Assembly: GCF_020966775.1 (NCBI RefSeq)
Contig: NZ_JAJKFV010000030.1
Span: 124,001 to 188,000 of the forward strand
Length of the DNA stretch: 64,000 nt
Reading direction: 5' to 3'
Origin: Rhodopirellula halodulae
GTDB lineage: Bacteria; Planctomycetota; Planctomycetia; Pirellulales; Pirellulaceae
Positions 8,861 to 20,040 of this stretch are shown in pieces. Every line of letters starts with the position of its first letter. Position 1 is the stretch's first letter. Under the pieces are notes generated by a model. It did not search any database. It had not been told where the DNA came from and worked only from the letters and a program-made list of their open reading frames with translations. Made by a program: the position numbers and the translations under genes.

Positions 8861-10282
8861 ATGAGCACTGAGCACAGGGGCACCGGTCAACGCAAAATCG
8901 GTCAGCGGATCGATCCAGCACGACCGAACTTGCATGCGTTTGGATCGATGCTGGACGAATACGGTATTGGCTTCGTTCGCATTGAGACGAGTTCGTCAAA
9001 GATTTTGAATCTGAATCGTTCGTTCGCAAATTTCTTGGGACGCGAGCTTACCGGTGTGGTGGGCACTCTGCTGACGGATTGCTTGAACGAAGACAGCCAA
9101 GCAGACTTCATTCGTCTGATTGAAAGCGTTGGCATTCGAGCAGGTGAACGGGCGGAAGAAGTCTTCTCAGTCTCGGTAAAGGATGGATCGCGTCGTTGGC
9201 TGCGTTTCAGCTTGGTGGCGGAGGCTGATGAGGACGGTCCAAAGGACGAATGCAACGCGACGGTCATCGATCTAACCCAGGCGATGAAAGCCGAAGAAGA
9301 GCTGCGGTTGGCAAACGACCGATTCGATTCCGCTCAGGAGACCAGCCGCGTTGGTAGCTGGGAATGGAAGGAGGGGGATGAATATGCGTGGTGGTCGAAA
9401 CAGCTTTACGCTCTTCACCGAATGGATCCCGATCGAGGGCCTGTGAGCTTCGAAGATTTCATGTTGATGGTTGCGCCCAAAGATCGTGAAACGATCATCC
9501 GAGTCAATCAACCGCCATTTTTACCCGGCGACGTAAGACGTTTCGAATTCTCCAGCAATCCGGCCGTCGGTCCGCAGCGGCATTTCGCGGCGACCGTCTG
9601 GATGACCGAGATCGACGGAAGGCTCGTTCGACGCGGCACGACCCAGGATGTCACACGACAAGTCGAGTTGGTGAAGGCGCTCGAACAGAGCGAAGTGAAT
9701 TTGCGAGAACTGGTTTCGCATACCGCAGAAGGCTCCGCAGTGCTCAACCTGGATGGATTGTTCATTCAGGCGGACGAAAAATTCGCGTCGATGCTCGGTT
9801 GCAATCCGGAGGACCTGGTCGGCCAACCCATCCAAAAGTTCGCTGAAGCTGAAAGCCAACGGGCGATCGAAGAACGTTTCCTCAACAGGACTCACGCGGA
9901 AGCTTACGAGATTCAGCTTCAGCATGTGGATGAGTACTGGGCCTGGTTACTGTTGAGCTCGGCGCCGTTGCTCAACGACGATGGACAATTTGTCGGTGTG
10001 CAAGTCAAAGCACTCGATATCACTCATCGCAAACAAGTTGAGATCTTGGCCAAGCACGCCTCGCAAGCGAGAGCGAAACTGAAAAGCTTGACCAGTCGAG
10101 AAAGACAAGTGCTGGCACAGATTGTTGATGGGCAAATGAACAAGGTCATTGCCAATCGACTGGACATCAGCGAGAAGACCGTTGAGCGTCATCGATCCAA
10201 TCTGATGAAGAAGCTGGAGGCTCACAGCGTTGCAGAATTGGTTCGCATTTCAATCACTGCCGAGGTGATGACGGCTTCCTGA
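8861..10282 (+). CDS. Triple-PAS sensor with LuxR-type DNA-binding domain
   Basis: A 473-residue single-chain sensor-regulator. The first PAS domain lies at about 25-140 (FVRIETSSSKILNLNRSFA). The second lies at about 150-265 (VGSWEWKEGDEYAWWSKQLY), a PAS-3-like fold with its PAC segment. The third lies at about 275-390 (EGSAVLNLDGLFIQADEKFA). A short helix links to a LuxR/GerE helix-turn-helix at about 405-465 (LTSRERQVLAQIVDGQ, then ISEKTVERHRSNLMKKL). There is no receiver domain or transmembrane segment, so it is probably cytoplasmic and senses a small molecule, redox state or light through the PAS domains, then binds DNA directly. Targets are unknown. Downstream is a 46-base imperfect hairpin. 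Confidence 0.87.
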   Translation: MSTEHRGTGQRKIGQRIDPARPNLHAFGSMLDEYGIGFVRIETSSSKILNLNRSFANFLGRELTGVVGTLLTDCLNEDSQADFIRLIESVGIRAGERAEEVFSVSVKDGSRRWLRFSLVAEADEDGPKDECNATVIDLTQAMKAEEELRLANDRFDSAQETSRVGSWEWKEGDEYAWWSKQLYALHRMDPDRGPVSFEDFMLMVAPKDRETIIRVNQPPFLPGDVRRFEFSSNPAVGPQRHFAATVWMTEIDGRLVRRGTTQDVTRQVELVKALEQSEVNLRELVSHTAEGSAVLNLDGLFIQADEKFASMLGCNPEDLVGQPIQKFAEAESQRAIEERFLNRTHAEAYEIQLQHVDEYWAWLLLSSAPLLNDDGQFVGVQVKALDITHRKQVEILAKHASQARAKLKSLTSRERQVLAQIVDGQMNKVIANRLDISEKTVERHRSNLMKKLEAHSVAELVRISITAEVMTAS

Positions 10283-10763
10283 GTGAACCTCAAATCGGAA
10301 ACCGTTCGATGCAACGGCGAGTGTGTTCTTCCGAACGACGCCAGCCTCAAAACTCGTGTTGCGGTCTGACGTAAAAGATAGCAAGCCCGGCCAGCATCCG
10401 AGCTTACCTTTGCCCCAAAGTAAGCGAGTGGATGCTGACCGAGCTTTGCTCTTTGCCCCATAACAGTATCGTTCAGGTACCACCAAAATGCACCTCGGTT
10501 TTACTGATTTGAGGGGCATCCCCACGGAGGTGTTCAATTCGAGCACGTTTTGTGGCGTTTTGGCGCACGTTCGGCGACGGAATCAGCCTATGTGTGACAA
10601 ATGAGTGCAGTGTCCTCGGGTTGAACTCACCCAGATGTTGTTTGGGATTCGCCCGTGCGTGCTGGTGTAGGCGACCCAGGTCATTCTTTCGCACTCTTCC
10701 TGATCTTCGTCTGCTGAATACAACATACCAATGAAGTAGGAATCATTGCTCACATCACGCATG
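10283..10763. other. Gap downstream of the PAS-LuxR gene
   Basis: A 481-base gap between the PAS-LuxR stop and the terminator of the opposing FadL gene. It contains the imperfect inverted repeat at 10392-10437 and a 10-base direct repeat. The remaining open frames are short and have no recognisable product. Confidence 0.4.
10392..10437. repeat. Imperfect inverted repeat with nearby direct repeat
   Basis: The left arm is CAGCATCC then GCTTAC, and the right arm is GTAAGC then GGATGCTG. The arms pair over 14 bp with a small internal loop (GA against GAGT) and a 12-base apical loop. The loop motif CTTTGCCCCA (10407-10416) recurs directly at 10451-10460, with the preceding CCGAGCTT also repeated. 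It lies 110 bases after the PAS-LuxR stop. There is no T-run, so it is not a classic terminator; it may be a REP-like element or a structured RNA end. Confidence 0.55.
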
Positions 10764-10798
10764 AAAAAACGCAAACACGCAGTGACTGCGCGTTTGCG
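10764..10798 (-). terminator. Rho-independent terminator of the FadL-family gene
   Basis: The arms at 10770-10783 and 10785-10798 pair almost perfectly (CGCAAAC-CGCAGT against ACTGCG-GTTTGCG with one A/C mismatch) around a very tight turn. On the minus strand six T residues follow (10769 to 10764). It lies 55 bases after the stop of the outer membrane protein gene. Confidence 0.8.
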
Positions 10799-10852
10799 AA
10801 GTGCTTGAGTCGATCTTGTCTGCCTGCGATTGCGTGTCGACCTGCAAGTTGC

Positions 10853-12115
10853 TCAGTGTCGCATGACGATGCCAAAGCTTAGGAAGTCAGCCGAGAGTCG
10901 GTTGGTCACCGATGAACCAGGCACTGCACCGGCGGGCAAGATCACGGCTCCGGTTCGGCTGTTCTCAAAGTAGTGTGAGTAGCCAACGTTGACCGCCACG
11001 CAATCATTCAGCTTGTAGGATCCGCCCACGCTCAACATGTGCTCGTAGAGCAAAGGCGAAGCAAGGTTGAAGAACGCTTCGCTATTGCGAATCGGATTTT
11101 GGTTGTAGGTGTAACCGCCCCGCAGGTAGATCCGCTCGCCAATGGCTCGTTGAGCTCCAAAAGCCATCGCGAAAACGCTGCTCCAATCCAATCCGTTCAG
11201 TTTGCCCGTGCCGTCGTAAGTCGCCGAGTCACCAAAGCCATCGGCGTTGGCGTAGTCGATGAAACGGAAGTCGGCTGCGAACAACCACTGATCAATTCCC
11301 GTGTAGCCCGTCCCAACAGACAGAATGCTGGGAAGATCCAGTTCGCACGTCAGTGTACGAGGCAATCCGTTTTCATCCTCGCCCATGAACTCGAACGTTT
11401 CCATCCAAGCCTTGCTTTTGTAGGACGCTCCCAACTGCCAATCGTTGTTCAGCAGGTAATACGTTCCCAATTGAAAGCCACCGCCCCAGTGATATCGCGT
11501 GGCACGTCCACCCGAGTACGTGTTGTCTCCGTTGGCGGAATCAAAAACAAAAGGCTCGATTCCAACCTGGCCGGTGGTCAAAATGGGGCCCGCAGCGACC
11601 GACAGACGTTCGGTCATCGCCATGGAAAGCACGGGAGCAATCTGCAGAAACGCAGCTTCGGAACTGATTTGCCCCAGTCCAGTTGGTTGAGGTGCCAATA
11701 CGGGATTCGTTGTCCCGGATGACAAGTTGGTTTTGAATCCCGCGACTGAGTTCACACTCAATCCGAACGTGAATCGAGGATCCGCCAGTCGGTGAGTCCA
11801 AGCAAAGTTGGGAACGGGAAAGGTCCCCGGATCCGCGTCGGTCGAACCTGAGGTGCCGCCAACAGAGGAACTCACGTTGTGATCCGTGAACAACAGGTCC
11901 ACGCCAACCTCCAATTCACTGCGTTCCATCCCACTGATGGATGCCGGGTTCCAGTACATTGCACTGAGCGCGCTGATGGGAGCGGCTGTTGACGCTCCTC
12001 CCATACTGCGGTTGACCGGCCCCGCGGCCGAAATGATCGTTCCTTGAGCGAATGCTGAACCAGCACTCAAGCACGCACCCATCAGAAGTGCGACGCGGAC
12101 AATACGATTGAACAT
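10853..12115 (-). CDS. FadL/OMPP1/TodX-family outer membrane transport protein
   Basis: A 420-residue outer membrane beta-barrel. A clear signal peptide (MFNRIVRVALLMGACLSAGSAFAQ) precedes the family hallmark near the mature N-terminus: the plug segment with GPVNRSMGGASTA and then ALSAMYWNPASISGM. Glycine- and aromatic-rich strands follow to the C-terminus. FadL-type proteins admit long-chain fatty acids or other hydrophobic compounds through the outer membrane. The substrate cannot be read here. The gene stands alone, with a good terminator, and shares its strand with the methyltransferase fusion 259 bases upstream. Its presence supports a diderm cell plan. Confidence 0.9.
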   Translation of the reverse strand: MFNRIVRVALLMGACLSAGSAFAQGTIISAAGPVNRSMGGASTAAPISALSAMYWNPASISGMERSELEVGVDLLFTDHNVSSSVGGTSGSTDADPGTFPVPNFAWTHRLADPRFTFGLSVNSVAGFKTNLSSGTTNPVLAPQPTGLGQISSEAAFLQIAPVLSMAMTERLSVAAGPILTTGQVGIEPFVFDSANGDNTYSGGRATRYHWGGGFQLGTYYLLNNDWQLGASYKSKAWMETFEFMGEDENGLPRTLTCELDLPSILSVGTGYTGIDQWLFAADFRFIDYANADGFGDSATYDGTGKLNGLDWSSVFAMAFGAQRAIGERIYLRGGYTYNQNPIRNSEAFFNLASPLLYEHMLSVGGSYKLNDCVAVNVGYSHYFENSRTGAVILPAGAVPGSSVTNRLSADFLSFGIVMRH

Positions 12116-12374
12116 CCAAATGCCCCAAACATGGATCCATACAAGCGGGCCGTTTCAACTAGCCAGCAACATCGATCCAATCGGCGCAGGCCGTCCAATG
12201 AGTCCTTCAAATGACTCTCGGTCCCTACAGTTTCACATGCTGCTCAATCAACGCACCTCGGATGGGGTTGGCGAATTACCTGCAGTGAGTTTCACAGGCT
12301 TCTAAAATGTTTTGCCTGGATAGGAAACGGCTGCAATCGTTGAGTGAAAGACGGCACTGAAAGGCAGGATGGAG

Positions 12375-13760
12375 TTAAACCTTCGATCCGACAACGAACT
12401 GATAGGTCTCGAGGACCGGGTCGTGCAGACCAAGGAACTCGCCCACGGTTGTGGAACGCGTCTTGGGAAGATCGCACGAGTCGAAGTAGTCGACCGGCGA
12501 ATTGCAGCCGAAGATGAAACGCTCGCCCAGCTCTTCCATTCCATCGGTGAACTTTTTGATCTCAGGCGACGGCGTCGTGCCTTCCACAACGCTCTCGCGA
12601 ACCAAGTCGCACCACACCAGGCTGTCAGCGTTCTGAAGCAGCGAAGCGATGTCTTTCAGGATTCCACGATTCTCTTCTTCTGTGAAATACATCGAACATC
12701 CTTCGTAAACCACGGCGGTGGTTAGTGTCGGATCGAATTCAGGATGTCGCGTCAGAAGATCCGAGATGCGATCGACTTTGAAGTCCGCAGCCATCACATG
12801 ACGCGTCACACCGTCTTCCGATGGCATCTCCGAGATGACTCGCTCACGTTCTTCCAGCATCTCCGGGAGATCCAATTCAAAGAACGTCGGTTGGCCGAGT
12901 TCTTTGTTCATGCGGAACGGACGCATGTCCAAGCCGACACCCAAAATCACGACCTGCTTCAAATCGGGAACCGCGCGGAGCGTTTCATCAATGTGCCGTG
13001 TTCTGGCGATCACCATGTCCTTGAGTTGAGGCAAGACTCCATTCAACCGATTGGCGAGCAACTCGCCGTGTGGGCCTGCAGCCTGTCGTTCATGACCGCG
13101 ATCAACGCGAATGTTTTTGGTTTCGGAACTTGCGCGTAGTCCCGCAATCATTCGGGCCGACGCCTTCAGCTTTTGTTTGAAGATCGGTGAGATCCTCGGG
13201 TTCGCTTTGGTTGGCTTCAACTGAATGGATGGTTGCGCGAAGTAACGCATTTCCGCTTCCGCAACCAATTCGCCATTGGACGTGAAGGTAACCGGAAGCG
13301 TCACGAGCACGCGTTTCCCCGCGAAGTACCGTTGTTGAACCGTTTTCGCGACGCTTGGTGCGATGTTGCAGGTGCCAATCAAATGACCGGTGCTTGGGTT
13401 GCGATACTTCACGTCCATTGCTGCCAGCCAGAGCGAGGCAGACTCTTCGTCGGTGCAACGCGGATGAATCCCAGCGAGCGGTACGCCACGCAGCAGAGTG
13501 GTAAGCGCAAGACCACCCGTGTAGTCCGCAGAGAGAGAGATCAGTGCGGCTTGATGCGTTCCGTGTTGATTGGTGGACGCTTTGGTCAACGGAAGAATCG
13601 ATTCACATCCTCCTTCCGTTACAGAGGTCACTTTCCACTGCACGGCTTCTAAGACTGGAATGGCTTGGTGCAGAAGCTTGGTCATCAGTTCCGGGTTGAC
13701 TCGTTGTTCGTAATCAACCTGCCAGCTCACGGCTGGCTTCCCGCCCACTGATGTAAGCAT
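12375..13760 (-). CDS. DUF4442-like hot-dog domain fused to a SAM-dependent methyltransferase
   Basis: A 461-residue fusion. Residues about 20-165 look like a DUF4442/thioesterase-type hot-dog domain (NQHGTHQAALISLSADYTGGLALTTLL, later TLPVTFTSNGELVAEAEMRYF). Residues about 190-461 match the leucine carboxyl methyltransferase-like family: VVILGVGLDMRPFRM is the SAM-binding glycine motif, FFELDLPEMLEER the acidic loop, and VVYEGCSMYFTEEENRGIL the conserved downstream motif. The ATG at 13760 is chosen because GGAG lies 6 bases upstream; a GTG at 13805 would add 15 residues. No signal peptide or membrane segment. The fusion suggests methylation of an acyl or polyketide-like substrate that the hot-dog domain binds, which is inference. 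Confidence 0.8.
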   Translation of the reverse strand: MLTSVGGKPAVSWQVDYEQRVNPELMTKLLHQAIPVLEAVQWKVTSVTEGGCESILPLTKASTNQHGTHQAALISLSADYTGGLALTTLLRGVPLAGIHPRCTDEESASLWLAAMDVKYRNPSTGHLIGTCNIAPSVAKTVQQRYFAGKRVLVTLPVTFTSNGELVAEAEMRYFAQPSIQLKPTKANPRISPIFKQKLKASARMIAGLRASSETKNIRVDRGHERQAAGPHGELLANRLNGVLPQLKDMVIARTRHIDETLRAVPDLKQVVILGVGLDMRPFRMNKELGQPTFFELDLPEMLEERERVISEMPSEDGVTRHVMAADFKVDRISDLLTRHPEFDPTLTTAVVYEGCSMYFTEEENRGILKDIASLLQNADSLVWCDLVRESVVEGTTPSPEIKKFTDGMEELGERFIFGCNSPVDYFDSCDLPKTRSTTVGEFLGLHDPVLETYQFVVGSKV

Positions 13761-14109
13761 CTTCACTCCAGATAAGTCGCAATGATTCTTAGAACGCGTG
13801 TCCACCTAAGGCCACTGGACTCCGGCAAAGGAATCGGGAACTACACCAAACGTTCTAGACATCGAATTGATTGCGAAGTCAACTCGACGCGATGGTTATA
13901 CCAATGCTACGGACAGTAAAACGTGTTTTTCAGATGTCAACAAAAATTATTCCGGACATTTCGTGAATCATGTACGGCTGACGCGAAACTGCGCGGTACT
14001 GTTGCTCGGGTAAAGTCTGCACATTAAGTGCCTTGCTATGACTGTTGCCCAACGCGCGACAGTGACCGATGCCCCGATGTCATGATCGCTTGAACGCAAT
14101 TTCGCATTC
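13761..14109. other. Divergent promoter region, methyltransferase and hybrid kinase genes
   Basis: A 349-base gap between divergent starts. It must carry the promoters of both genes. An AT-rich stretch near 13915-13960 is visible, but I find no convincing -35/-10 pair, operator palindrome or RNA gene. Confidence 0.4.
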
Positions 14110-17100
14110 ATGTATCAGATCGAGGCGAACGTGAGTTCCCAAACAAACACCGCACACTTGAACACCGATGAACGTTACAGCGTTCAAAAGAAGCTTTCGA
14201 ATGCTTCGGTGGTTGCGTGTTTTCTCGCAGTCGATTCAACGACAGGGGGGAAAGTCGTCCTCCGTGAAGTCCCGAAGATTTATTTTCAGGAACGCGGCTT
14301 TCATCGATTCAAAACCGAATCGCGACTGACATCGGCGATCCATTGCGAAACCTATTCGCGACCAATCGATTTCATGGTCGGCGAAACACATCTGCGAGTT
14401 GTGTATCCGTATGTCGAAGGCACCAGTCTTGCGCGTAAATTTCGTGCTCGACCGCTCACGGCATTGGAGACGATGTTGGTGGCCAGGGACCTGCTCGAAG
14501 CACTCGAGCAGATCCATCAGATTGGTTGCATCCACCGAGATATACGTCCGTCCAACATTATCATCCGCGAGGACGGCCGTTCGGTTCTATGCGGTTATGT
14601 TCCTCTTTGGTGCCCGGAACTTTTTGGCAAAGACGACCTGCTCGCTCGTGAGTGTGCAACGTATACGTCGCCTGAACTCTCCGGCATCATCGATCACGAC
14701 ATTAGCGAAACGTCGGATCTGTATTCGGTCGGGCACATTCTCTATGCGGCGCTCACGGGAGCCGCTGCGTTCTCGGGTGACGTGAGTGAGATTCTTTACC
14801 GTCACATGACGGCGGATCCCGACACCGGCAATTACCCGAACGAAACACCCAAACCAGTCATCGCCCTGGTTGAACGGTTGATTCGAAAGGAGCCGCGAGA
14901 TCGCTATCAAACTGCGGCGGCCGTCCTGCATGACGTCAATCAAATCATCGCTCACTTACAAAACGGAGCCGGGTTTGATGACTTCGTCCTTGGAGCTGCG
15001 GATCACCGAACGGTATTGATCGATCCGGCGTTTGTCGGTCGTGAAGAGCATGTGCGAGCGCTCGAGGCTTCTTTGGACAAAGTTGCCGAGGGCGATTCCG
15101 AGCGTGTGTTGCTTCGTAGCGAATCCGGGATGGGAAAGACTCGGCTGCTGAACGAGGTCTCTCGGCTCGCATCGCGAAAACGATTCTTGGTGTTGCGCGG
15201 TCGAGCTCTTCCTGATGCGAATCAACAACCCTCGGCCATTTGGATGCAAGCGGTTGACCAACTGGTCAAACACCTTTGCAACGTTCCGGACGTGCTCCGT
15301 GAGACCAAGGATCGGATGGAGCCCTATCGCCAGGAAGTCACCACGGCGATGCCGACTCTCGCCAAGGCGTTCGGTTGGAGCAGCACACGACTCTCCGGTC
15401 CAGACGAATTTGGTCAGGGACGGGTGGTGTCGGCCTTCCGCACGCTGTTCACCGGGTTGGGGTCCGAAGAGAACCCCGTGATGATCACGTTGGATGATTG
15501 CCAATGGATGGATGATCAGTCATTCCGCATTCTGCAATCTATTTGTGACCATCACGCGCGATCGTTGTTCTTATTTGCGGTGACGCGGCCCGACGAAGGT
15601 CTCGCGAATCGCCTTTCGAACGAACTGAGCTTTCCGGTCCAGTTGCAGATTGGACCTCTGAGCGATCTGGCGGTGAGGCAATTGGCGGAATCCATGGCGG
15701 GTCACTTGCCGGAAGCTGCCAGCGACGTCGTGCAGCGGTTTGCCGGTGGCAGTCCGTTCATGGCTTCAGCAATCGTTCGCGGCTTGGTGGAGTCTCAGGC
15801 ACTTCGATCAGTGGACAAGAATTGGGTGGTCGACGAGCGTAAGATCAAACACTTTCGCGCGGCAGATGACGCCAGTGAAATCTTGTTGGATCGCCTTTCG
15901 CGACTACCCAAGAACACGCGTGAACTGCTGACCGCGGCGGCGGTGATCGGCCGCGAATTCAACTTGGAAGTCGCCGCGGAACTGGTCGGAATTCGGATCG
16001 CGGAAGCACATCAAGCGATTCACCCGGCTCGTGTGCAACGTCTGGTTTGGAGTCGTCCGGATCGCGTTCTCGCGTTCGTCCACGACAAAATTCGTGAGTC
16101 GATCCTGGAGGATTTGACTCCCGAGACCATTCGTGAAATGCATGGTCAGATCGGTCAATTCTACGTGGACCATGAGCCGCTGGAGTACTTCCGGTTGGCT
16201 TATCATTTCGATGCTGCGGAAATGCACCAGCGTGCTTTGCCGTTTGCGATGAAGGCTGCTGAAACGGCTCGAAACAGTTTCTCGCTGGCAAGTGCGGAAG
16301 AACAACTGCGGATCGCCGCGCGCGCGATGGCACACGCAGATCGCGAAACCCAACATCGCATCGAAATGATGATGGGGGACGTGTTGATGCTTCAAGGCGA
16401 ATACGACCAATCCACGACCTGGTTTGAAAACGCTCGGAACAGTGCAGAAAGCGATAGCGAACAAGCTCGCGTTTTATTGAAACAAGGTGAATTGCATTTC
16501 AAACGCGGCAGCAAAGAACTTGCCGTCGAATGCTTTGAATCGTCGTTGCGTTTGCTGAAGCAACCTGTTTGCCGCAACCGTGTCGAATTGTCAGCCCGCA
16601 TCATGCAAGAAGGCCTGCGTCAAGTTCGCAACACGATGGTTCCGTTTTTCTTAGGAAGACGAGGCGGACAACCCAGCGACGACGTGCAGATGTCGCTGTC
16701 GCTTTACAGTCAAATCGCACATGCCTATTGGTACACCCGCGACAAGTATTACACGCTGTGGGCTCATCTGCGTTCCATGAACGCGGCCGAAAGCTATCAG
16801 CCCACGCGGTACTTGGCGCAGTCCTATTCCGAACACGCACCGGTGATGACGCTGTTGCGGTGGGAAAAGCGTGGCGTGGAATACGCCCGTCGTTCGCTCA
16901 ATATTCGACAGGCTTTCAACGACGTTTGGGGGCAAGGCCAAACACGCAACTTCCTTAGCATTCTGCTCTACGCCTTTTCGCGTTTCGAACAGTGCGTGGG
17001 ACAAGCACGTCAGTCGATCGAAATGCTGGAACGCACCGGCGACTTTTGGGAAGTGCACATTGCTCGTTATCAGTTGGCCGCCTCGCTGTACCGTTTGGGC

Positions 17101-20040
17101 GACTACACGCAAGCAGTCGAGCAGTCCAAAATCAACTTTGAATCGGCGTTGAAACGTGGTGACTATCAAGCCACCGGAAACATCATCGATGTCTGGGCAC
17201 GAGCTTCCAACGGAGACATTCCGCAGGAGGTGATTGATAACGAACTTGCTCGCGATTTGGCTGATTCGCAACGCATGAGCGAAGTGTTGCTGGCCAAAGG
17301 CGTTCGCGAATACTATCAAGACCAATTCGACGAAGCAGCGGAATCGTTTCAACAGGCGGTCGAGGTGGCGCGTTCGTCTCGCGTGAGCAACACCTACGTC
17401 AGTCCCGCCTATCCATGGTACTGCACGGCGCTTCGCAGCAAGATGGAACACTGCGTCGCACGCAGCGTCAAGCGTCGACGTTCGATGGTTCGCCAATTGG
17501 ACAAATCGACTCGGAAGGCATTGCGAGTCGCGAAAGAGTTCAGCAATGAACAGCCTCACGCATTCCGCGAGAGAGCGGCGTATCTTGCGCTTCAAGGCCA
17601 AAGCAAGGCAGCCATCAAAGCGTTTCAACGCAGTAAGGACATCGCCCTGCAACAAGGTGCCAAGATCGAACATGCACAAACCGTGCTGCTGCAAGCCGCC
17701 TACGCTGCGGAATATGGCTGGCCGATCGATAACGAAGAACTCGACTTGGCTCGCGAAGCCATTGCCGGGACGCAACAACAGACATACGACGTCAACGAAG
17801 GCGGATCGCTTTCGCTGGTCAATCGTTTTGATTCCCTGTTAGCGTCTGGACGTCGGATTGCCACCAGCGTCGTTCCGGAGCAGATCTATCAAGAAGTCCG
17901 TCGCGCGGCGGAGAAAATTCTGCGTGGTGAGCACGTCTTTGTAATTCTGCAAGACCGCCCCGGGGAATACACGACGTTGCCTGCTGGGATGAGTTTTGAT
18001 CCGTCCATTGTGGCCGAGGTCAATCGCTCGAATCAAACCATCGTCGCCGACGAAGAACACTCCTTGAACGGCGGAGTTGCGACAACGAACTTGGGTACGT
18101 TTTTATGTAGCCCGATCGATGTCAATGACGAAACCATCGCCTATTTGTACGTCAGCAACGAGCGTTTCAAAGATCTTTATGACGAAGACGAGATCCGCAT
18201 TGCGGACTACCTCACGTCCGCCGCGGGAGCGGCATTGGAAAAGGCTTGCAGCTTCCAACAACTCCAAGACCTCAACCTGAACCTCGAGAAGAAGGTCATG
18301 GAGAGAACGGAGTCCGTGGTTCGTCACTCGAAGGAGTTGGAATTAACGGCGCAGCAACTCACGGCAACCAAAGAGAAGCTGCAAATCGCGAAAACGGCAG
18401 CGGAAGAAGCCAACCAAGCCAAGAGCGAGTTCCTCGCGCGGATGAGCCACGAAATTCGAACTCCAATTACGGGCATCTTGGGCTTCACCGAATTGCTCCT
18501 TCGCGGCGTGGTGACCAACGACGACGAACGGCAATCACACCTACAAACGATCCACTCCAACGGATGTCACTTGCTGAGCCTGCTCAATGACATTCTGGAT
18601 ATCTCGAAAATTGAAGCTGACCGAATCGAAACGGAACGCGTGCTTTGCAATCCAAGTTGGATGGTTCGCGATGTCATTGCGTCGCTTCGATCCAAAGCGA
18701 TTGAAAAGAATATCGATTTGGACATGCGGGTCGAGAGCAGCGTGCCGGAAGAGATCTTCAGTGATCCGACTCGTCTGCGTCAAATCCTAACGAACCTGGT
18801 CAGCAACGCTATCAAGTTCACGGGCGAAGGCGGAGTCACCATGGTAATCAGCTCCACCATGCAAGAGCACATTCCGACCGGCCTGCGTATCGTGGTGGAA
18901 GACACCGGCATCGGGATGACCGAAGACCAAACCGCTGTCATTTTTGAACCGTTTAAACAGGCCGACGTTTCAACGACCCGCGAATATGGCGGAACCGGAT
19001 TGGGATTGTCGATCAGCAAACGTTTGACGGAAGCACTCAACGGGACATTGGAAGTTGCCAGCGCCGTCAACGTTGGAACTCAGATGATTCTTGATTTCGA
19101 TATTGAGTGTCCGTCGAATGTTCGGATTTTGGATATCGACGAGGTGATGGCACCTGCCAACGGCGTGAAGGACAACCAGTTTGAAGAAAGCAATTTGGAC
19201 GGCGCTCGTGTCCTGGTGGTGGACGATTGCGAAACCAACCGCCGCCTCTTGAAGTTGTTCTTGCAAGATTCCGGTGCGACGGTGGAAACGTTCTGCAACG
19301 GCCAAGAAGCTGTCGACGGATTGATGACTGATCCGGAGGCGTTTGACATTGTCCTGATGGACATGCAAATGCCAGTCATGGATGGGTACACCGCCGTCCA
19401 AACCTTGCGAGGAAAGGGCTTCCAAAAACCCATCGTTGCATTGACGGCGAACGCAATGACGGGGGATGAAATTCGTTGTCGCGAAGCCGGGTGCACGGAC
19501 TATCTGACCAAGCCGTTGGACCTTAACGCGTTGCTTCGAACCGTGGCAAGCAACACCGCCGACCGTCCAGTCATCGCAAAACCCACCGCCATCGAAACGA
19601 GCCACCACACCGAACTTGAGATGATGAACGAAGGAGTGACGTCGGAAACGACAGACACGATGAACGAAATTAGTGAGGAAAGCGTTGTGAATTCGGACGA
19701 CTCCGCCAGCAAAATTTTCAACTACGACTGGTTGCACGAATTCGCATGTGACTTGATCGACCAGCTTGACGAGAACCTGCCCAATCTCATCGCGGCCTAC
19801 GACCGAGGTGACTTGGAACAAGTGGGGCAAAAGCTGCATCAAATTCGAGGATCCGGCGGCACCGTCGGTCTGACCGAATTGTCACAAATCGCTGACCGAG
19901 GAGAGATCGCGATCAAAGACTCGCAGTGGACCGAATTGCAAACGTCGCTCGAGGAGCTTCAGCAATACGTCCAAGCCGCCATGGAAGAAAAAGCAGAAGC
20001 CAGCGAAGTAGAGACCCCAGCCCCCGGCGAGCCTGTCTGA
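14110..20040 (+). CDS. Giant pseudokinase-ATPase-TPR-GAF hybrid histidine kinase
   Basis: A 1976-residue signalling protein. Domains in order: protein-kinase fold at about 15-275; AAA/NACHT-like ATPase with Walker A SGMGKT at 339-344; TPR-like helical repeats at about 690-1230; GAF at about 1255-1385; coiled coil; HisKA with H1447 in MSHEIRTP; HATPase with GTGLGLSI; receiver with phosphoacceptor D1751 in [11 protein letters not shown]; and a C-terminal Hpt with H1910 in [10 protein letters not shown]. The layout matches the large multi-sensor kinases of cyanobacteria, myxobacteria and planctomycetes. The kinase fold has HRD (142-144), but the VAIK lysine is arginine (R52), HRDxK has R146, and DFG reads CGY (161-163). 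It is probably a pseudokinase sensing module. No membrane segment is seen. All His-Asp relay residues are present, so phosphate can pass internally to Hpt and then to an unknown regulator. Confidence 0.9.
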   Translation: MYQIEANVSSQTNTAHLNTDERYSVQKKLSNASVVACFLAVDSTTGGKVVLREVPKIYFQERGFHRFKTESRLTSAIHCETYSRPIDFMVGETHLRVVYPYVEGTSLARKFRARPLTALETMLVARDLLEALEQIHQIGCIHRDIRPSNIIIREDGRSVLCGYVPLWCPELFGKDDLLARECATYTSPELSGIIDHDISETSDLYSVGHILYAALTGAAAFSGDVSEILYRHMTADPDTGNYPNETPKPVIALVERLIRKEPRDRYQTAAAVLHDVNQIIAHLQNGAGFDDFVLGAADHRTVLIDPAFVGREEHVRALEASLDKVAEGDSERVLLRSESGMGKTRLLNEVSRLASRKRFLVLRGRALPDANQQPSAIWMQAVDQLVKHLCNVPDVLRETKDRMEPYRQEVTTAMPTLAKAFGWSSTRLSGPDEFGQGRVVSAFRTLFTGLGSEENPVMITLDDCQWMDDQSFRILQSICDHHARSLFLFAVTRPDEGLANRLSNELSFPVQLQIGPLSDLAVRQLAESMAGHLPEAASDVVQRFAGGSPFMASAIVRGLVESQALRSVDKNWVVDERKIKHFRAADDASEILLDRLSRLPKNTRELLTAAAVIGREFNLEVAAELVGIRIAEAHQAIHPARVQRLVWSRPDRVLAFVHDKIRESILEDLTPETIREMHGQIGQFYVDHEPLEYFRLAYHFDAAEMHQRALPFAMKAAETARNSFSLASAEEQLRIAARAMAHADRETQHRIEMMMGDVLMLQGEYDQSTTWFENARNSAESDSEQARVLLKQGELHFKRGSKELAVECFESSLRLLKQPVCRNRVELSARIMQEGLRQVRNTMVPFFLGRRGGQPSDDVQMSLSLYSQIAHAYWYTRDKYYTLWAHLRSMNAAESYQPTRYLAQSYSEHAPVMTLLRWEKRGVEYARRSLNIRQAFNDVWGQGQTRNFLSILLYAFSRFEQCVGQARQSIEMLERTGDFWEVHIARYQLAASLYRLGDYTQAVEQSKINFESALKRGDYQATGNIIDVWARASNGDIPQEVIDNELARDLADSQRMSEVLLAKGVREYYQDQFDEAAESFQQAVEVARSSRVSNTYVSPAYPWYCTALRSKMEHCVARSVKRRRSMVRQLDKSTRKALRVAKEFSNEQPHAFRERAAYLALQGQSKAAIKAFQRSKDIALQQGAKIEHAQTVLLQAAYAAEYGWPIDNEELDLAREAIAGTQQQTYDVNEGGSLSLVNRFDSLLASGRRIATSVVPEQIYQEVRRAAEKILRGEHVFVILQDRPGEYTTLPAGMSFDPSIVAEVNRSNQTIVADEEHSLNGGVATTNLGTFLCSPIDVNDETIAYLYVSNERFKDLYDEDEIRIADYLTSAAGAALEKACSFQQLQDLNLNLEKKVMERTESVVRHSKELELTAQQLTATKEKLQIAKTAAEEANQAKSEFLARMSHEIRTPITGILGFTELLLRGVVTNDDERQSHLQTIHSNGCHLLSLLNDILDISKIEADRIETERVLCNPSWMVRDVIASLRSKAIEKNIDLDMRVESSVPEEIFSDPTRLRQILTNLVSNAIKFTGEGGVTMVISSTMQEHIPTGLRIVVEDTGIGMTEDQTAVIFEPFKQADVSTTREYGGTGLGLSISKRLTEALNGTLEVASAVNVGTQMILDFDIECPSNVRILDIDEVMAPANGVKDNQFEESNLDGARVLVVDDCETNRRLLKLFLQDSGATVETFCNGQEAVDGLMTDPEAFDIVLMDMQMPVMDGYTAVQTLRGKGFQKPIVALTANAMTGDEIRCREAGCTDYLTKPLDLNALLRTVASNTADRPVIAKPTAIETSHHTELEMMNEGVTSETTDTMNEISEESVVNSDDSASKIFNYDWLHEFACDLIDQLDENLPNLIAAYDRGDLEQVGQKLHQIRGSGGTVGLTELSQIADRGEIAIKDSQWTELQTSLEELQQYVQAAMEEKAEASEVETPAPGEPV

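Noticed and set aside
16651-17778. Long open frame (375 codons) on the minus strand inside the hybrid kinase gene
   Set aside because: It lies wholly antisense to a well-supported multidomain protein and its translation shows no recognisable domain; typical shadow of high-G+C codon use.
18970-19842. Minus-strand frame of 290 codons opposite the receiver domain
   Set aside because: Antisense to the conserved HATPase, receiver and Hpt coding sequence; no family resemblance.
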